Of a stretch of 64,000 nucleotides of DNA, positions 62,656 to 64,000 are shown piece by piece. The stretch is from NCBI GenBank assembly GCA_018389105.1, contig JACATO010000311.1:1235501-1299500 (forward strand), written 5' to 3'. The notes beneath the pieces were generated by a model. It saw only the letters and a program-made list of their open reading frames with translations, made no database searches and was not told where the DNA came from. Positions within the stretch are counted from its first letter, which is position 1. Every line of letters starts with the position of its first letter. A program made the position numbers and the translations under genes. The stretch comes from Nautilus pompilius (Eukaryota > Mollusca > Cephalopoda > Nautilida > Nautilidae).

Positions 62656-62799
62656 GTAAGCATAGGTAAATTGTTTAAAGAATTGCTGACTGCATTTTCT
62701 TTTTGGTCACTTTTACTGAAAAGCGAGTAGAAACAACTGGACTGATAAATCAGAGTAATTGTCATTCTTCTAGATATTTTGTTTGCTTGAATAAGTACA

Positions 62800-62850
<51 letters not shown>

Positions 62851-62851
<1 letters not shown>

Positions 62852-63604
62852 GTACTTTTTCTCGCGATGGTCCTGGATACCACCCTGGTATATCGGATGT
62901 TCCAAGCAAGAGATTTATCTGGAGCTCTGCAATGTCGATTTTTCAAGGGGTTTTTCTGATGTTCTTTGTCATTCTCTTGTTAACATTATTATTATTGCTG
63001 GAAGTTTTAAACAGTTAATTTATTTGAAGAACCATTTTTATTGAAATGGACTTGAGAGAAAAACACTTCCACAAACATAGAATAGATGCCTGTAGAATGT
63101 GTTTTTTCTTTTTATTTTCAAATTTCAGAATGAAGATATTGTATGTAAATTATGGATAAGATTAATAAAAAGTACAGCAATCTTTAATATTTTCCCCTAA
63201 TTTGTACTTGTACATTTCTCCACCTCTATGTAAACTAAACTACTTAATAAACTTCATATGAAAAACAAAACACAAAATACTCTTTGTGGTATTCAACTAA
63301 TAAGAGCATTACAAAATTCACTTACCTCCTACTCAAATGAAACACATAAGAACAAGAATAAAACATAAGCACTGAAAATAATGAACACACAACCTAAAAT
63401 ACTAAAGAAAAAATACAGGGTCAAGTGAATTGTTTTTATTTTTGTCTTAAGAGGACAGCTTTTTGTTTTTATGCATTTTTAGACTCTGATTTCTGATGGC
63501 TGAAGAGTCTAATTCTGGATCCTCATCTAGAATATACAGAGCAGGTGAAAATATCTTTGGCTTGGTTTTGTAACCTACATTTCTTCCTTGCTTAATATTT
63601 CCCA
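62851..63604. other. Right flank of the duplication; nothing firm
   Basis: Just after the ATT tract is a less AT-rich piece (62850-62960, TTTCTCGCGATGGTCCTGGA) of unknown nature, then ordinary AT-rich sequence. Confidence 0.35.
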
Positions 63605-63870
63605 TTACAAGTCGAGGATCCCTTATCTGAAATTCTGAAAATCAAAAAGCTCCAAAATTCAGAATATTTTTGGTGCACCTTCAGTGAAAAATTCCAGAAG
63701 GTTCTGGGAAGATTCCTTGGCAATGTGCGGATCCCCAACATGCTTGACATATGCGCATTACTCTCTGTAATTTTTGTGCCTTTTCTGTGCTTTATTGTTG
63801 TTGTGAATATACTTTGAAAACGTCGAAAAGGCCTGCAAATACCCATACTGTACCAGTAGGCCTACTGTAG
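63605..63870. repeat. Probable pogo/Tigger-like repeat end
   Basis: The text GGATCCCTTATCTGAAATTC followed by a run rich in CAAAAAGCTCCAAAATTCAG resembles the subterminal sequence of Tigger-type repeats, in which TCCCTTATCTGAAAT is characteristic. A companion end is not evident within the window. Confidence 0.4.
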
Positions 63871-64000
63871 TGATAGCTTACCTTTCTGATGGTTAAATGT
63901 ACATCTTTTTCTTATGGTTTCACGCACAAACTGATTTTAAAATATTGCATAAAACTACCTGTAGGCTATATGTATTCATATGCAATTATAATGTTGTAAA

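Larger units (their letters stand above)
61261..62850. repeat. Tandem duplication of about 782 bp bounded by ATT microsatellites
   Basis: The segment starting AATACTAAACTGTGAAATGT at 61307 recurs at 62090, and the shared text ends AAGTACAATT at 62011-62020 and 62793-62802. The offset shifts from 783 to 782 because of one A in a poly-A run; I saw no other difference in the stretches I compared. ATT arrays flank and separate the copies (about 61261-61306, 62019-62090 and 62800-62849) and differ in length. Unequal exchange between arrays explains the structure; an assembly artefact from two haplotypes could look the same. Confidence 0.93.

Noticed and set aside
61813..62909. Poly-Ile and poly-Tyr open frames
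   Set aside because: They are translations of the ATT microsatellites.

Overview
This window is AT-rich nuclear DNA from an animal. It has intron-rich genes with GT-AG introns, ATT/ATA microsatellites, and many decayed transposons of metazoan families (hAT, Tc1/mariner, pogo/Tigger, Ty3/Gypsy, CR1-like and other non-LTR elements). The long charged tail on the main gene resembles non-vertebrate orthologues of that family, so a marine invertebrate or basal deuterostome is likely. I cannot name the species; a horseshoe-crab-like or similar AT-rich genome is only a guess.

Layout: 1-2878 holds the 5' part of a decayed hAT element (minus strand) that runs off the left edge. From 4761 to 42250 (plus strand) lies one large gene that I could rebuild exon by exon: an axonemal dynein intermediate-chain / NME8-type protein. 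It has a thioredoxin domain, three nucleoside diphosphate kinase (NDPK) domains and an acidic repetitive tail. It has 22 coding exons, all splice phases agree, and the model is 2622 nt (873 codons plus stop). Its introns carry CR1-like fragments, a Ty3/Gypsy pol relic, a full-length but broken mariner, a Tigger fragment, a non-LTR fragment, two MITEs (short non-autonomous transposons) and a complete but broken Tc1 element. The tail-coding part is itself made of tandemly copied small exons and a 27-bp minisatellite.

The stretch 42.3-49.5 kb is transposon debris. From 54.0 to 49.8 kb (minus) is a small unrecognised gene of at least four coding exons with a GC-rich promoter and an X-box-like site. 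From 61.1 to 57.8 kb (minus) is METTL21A, the HSP70-type protein-lysine methyltransferase, in three exons. Just upstream, 61.3-62.85 kb is a near-perfect tandem duplication of about 782 bp between ATT microsatellites. Each copy holds an X-box-like site and a possible plus-strand first coding exon. The right end contains a probable pogo-like repeat.

The genes do not form an operon. The main gene is ciliary, and two other promoters carry sites fitting the RFX X-box consensus, so part of this neighbourhood may be expressed in ciliated cells (inference).
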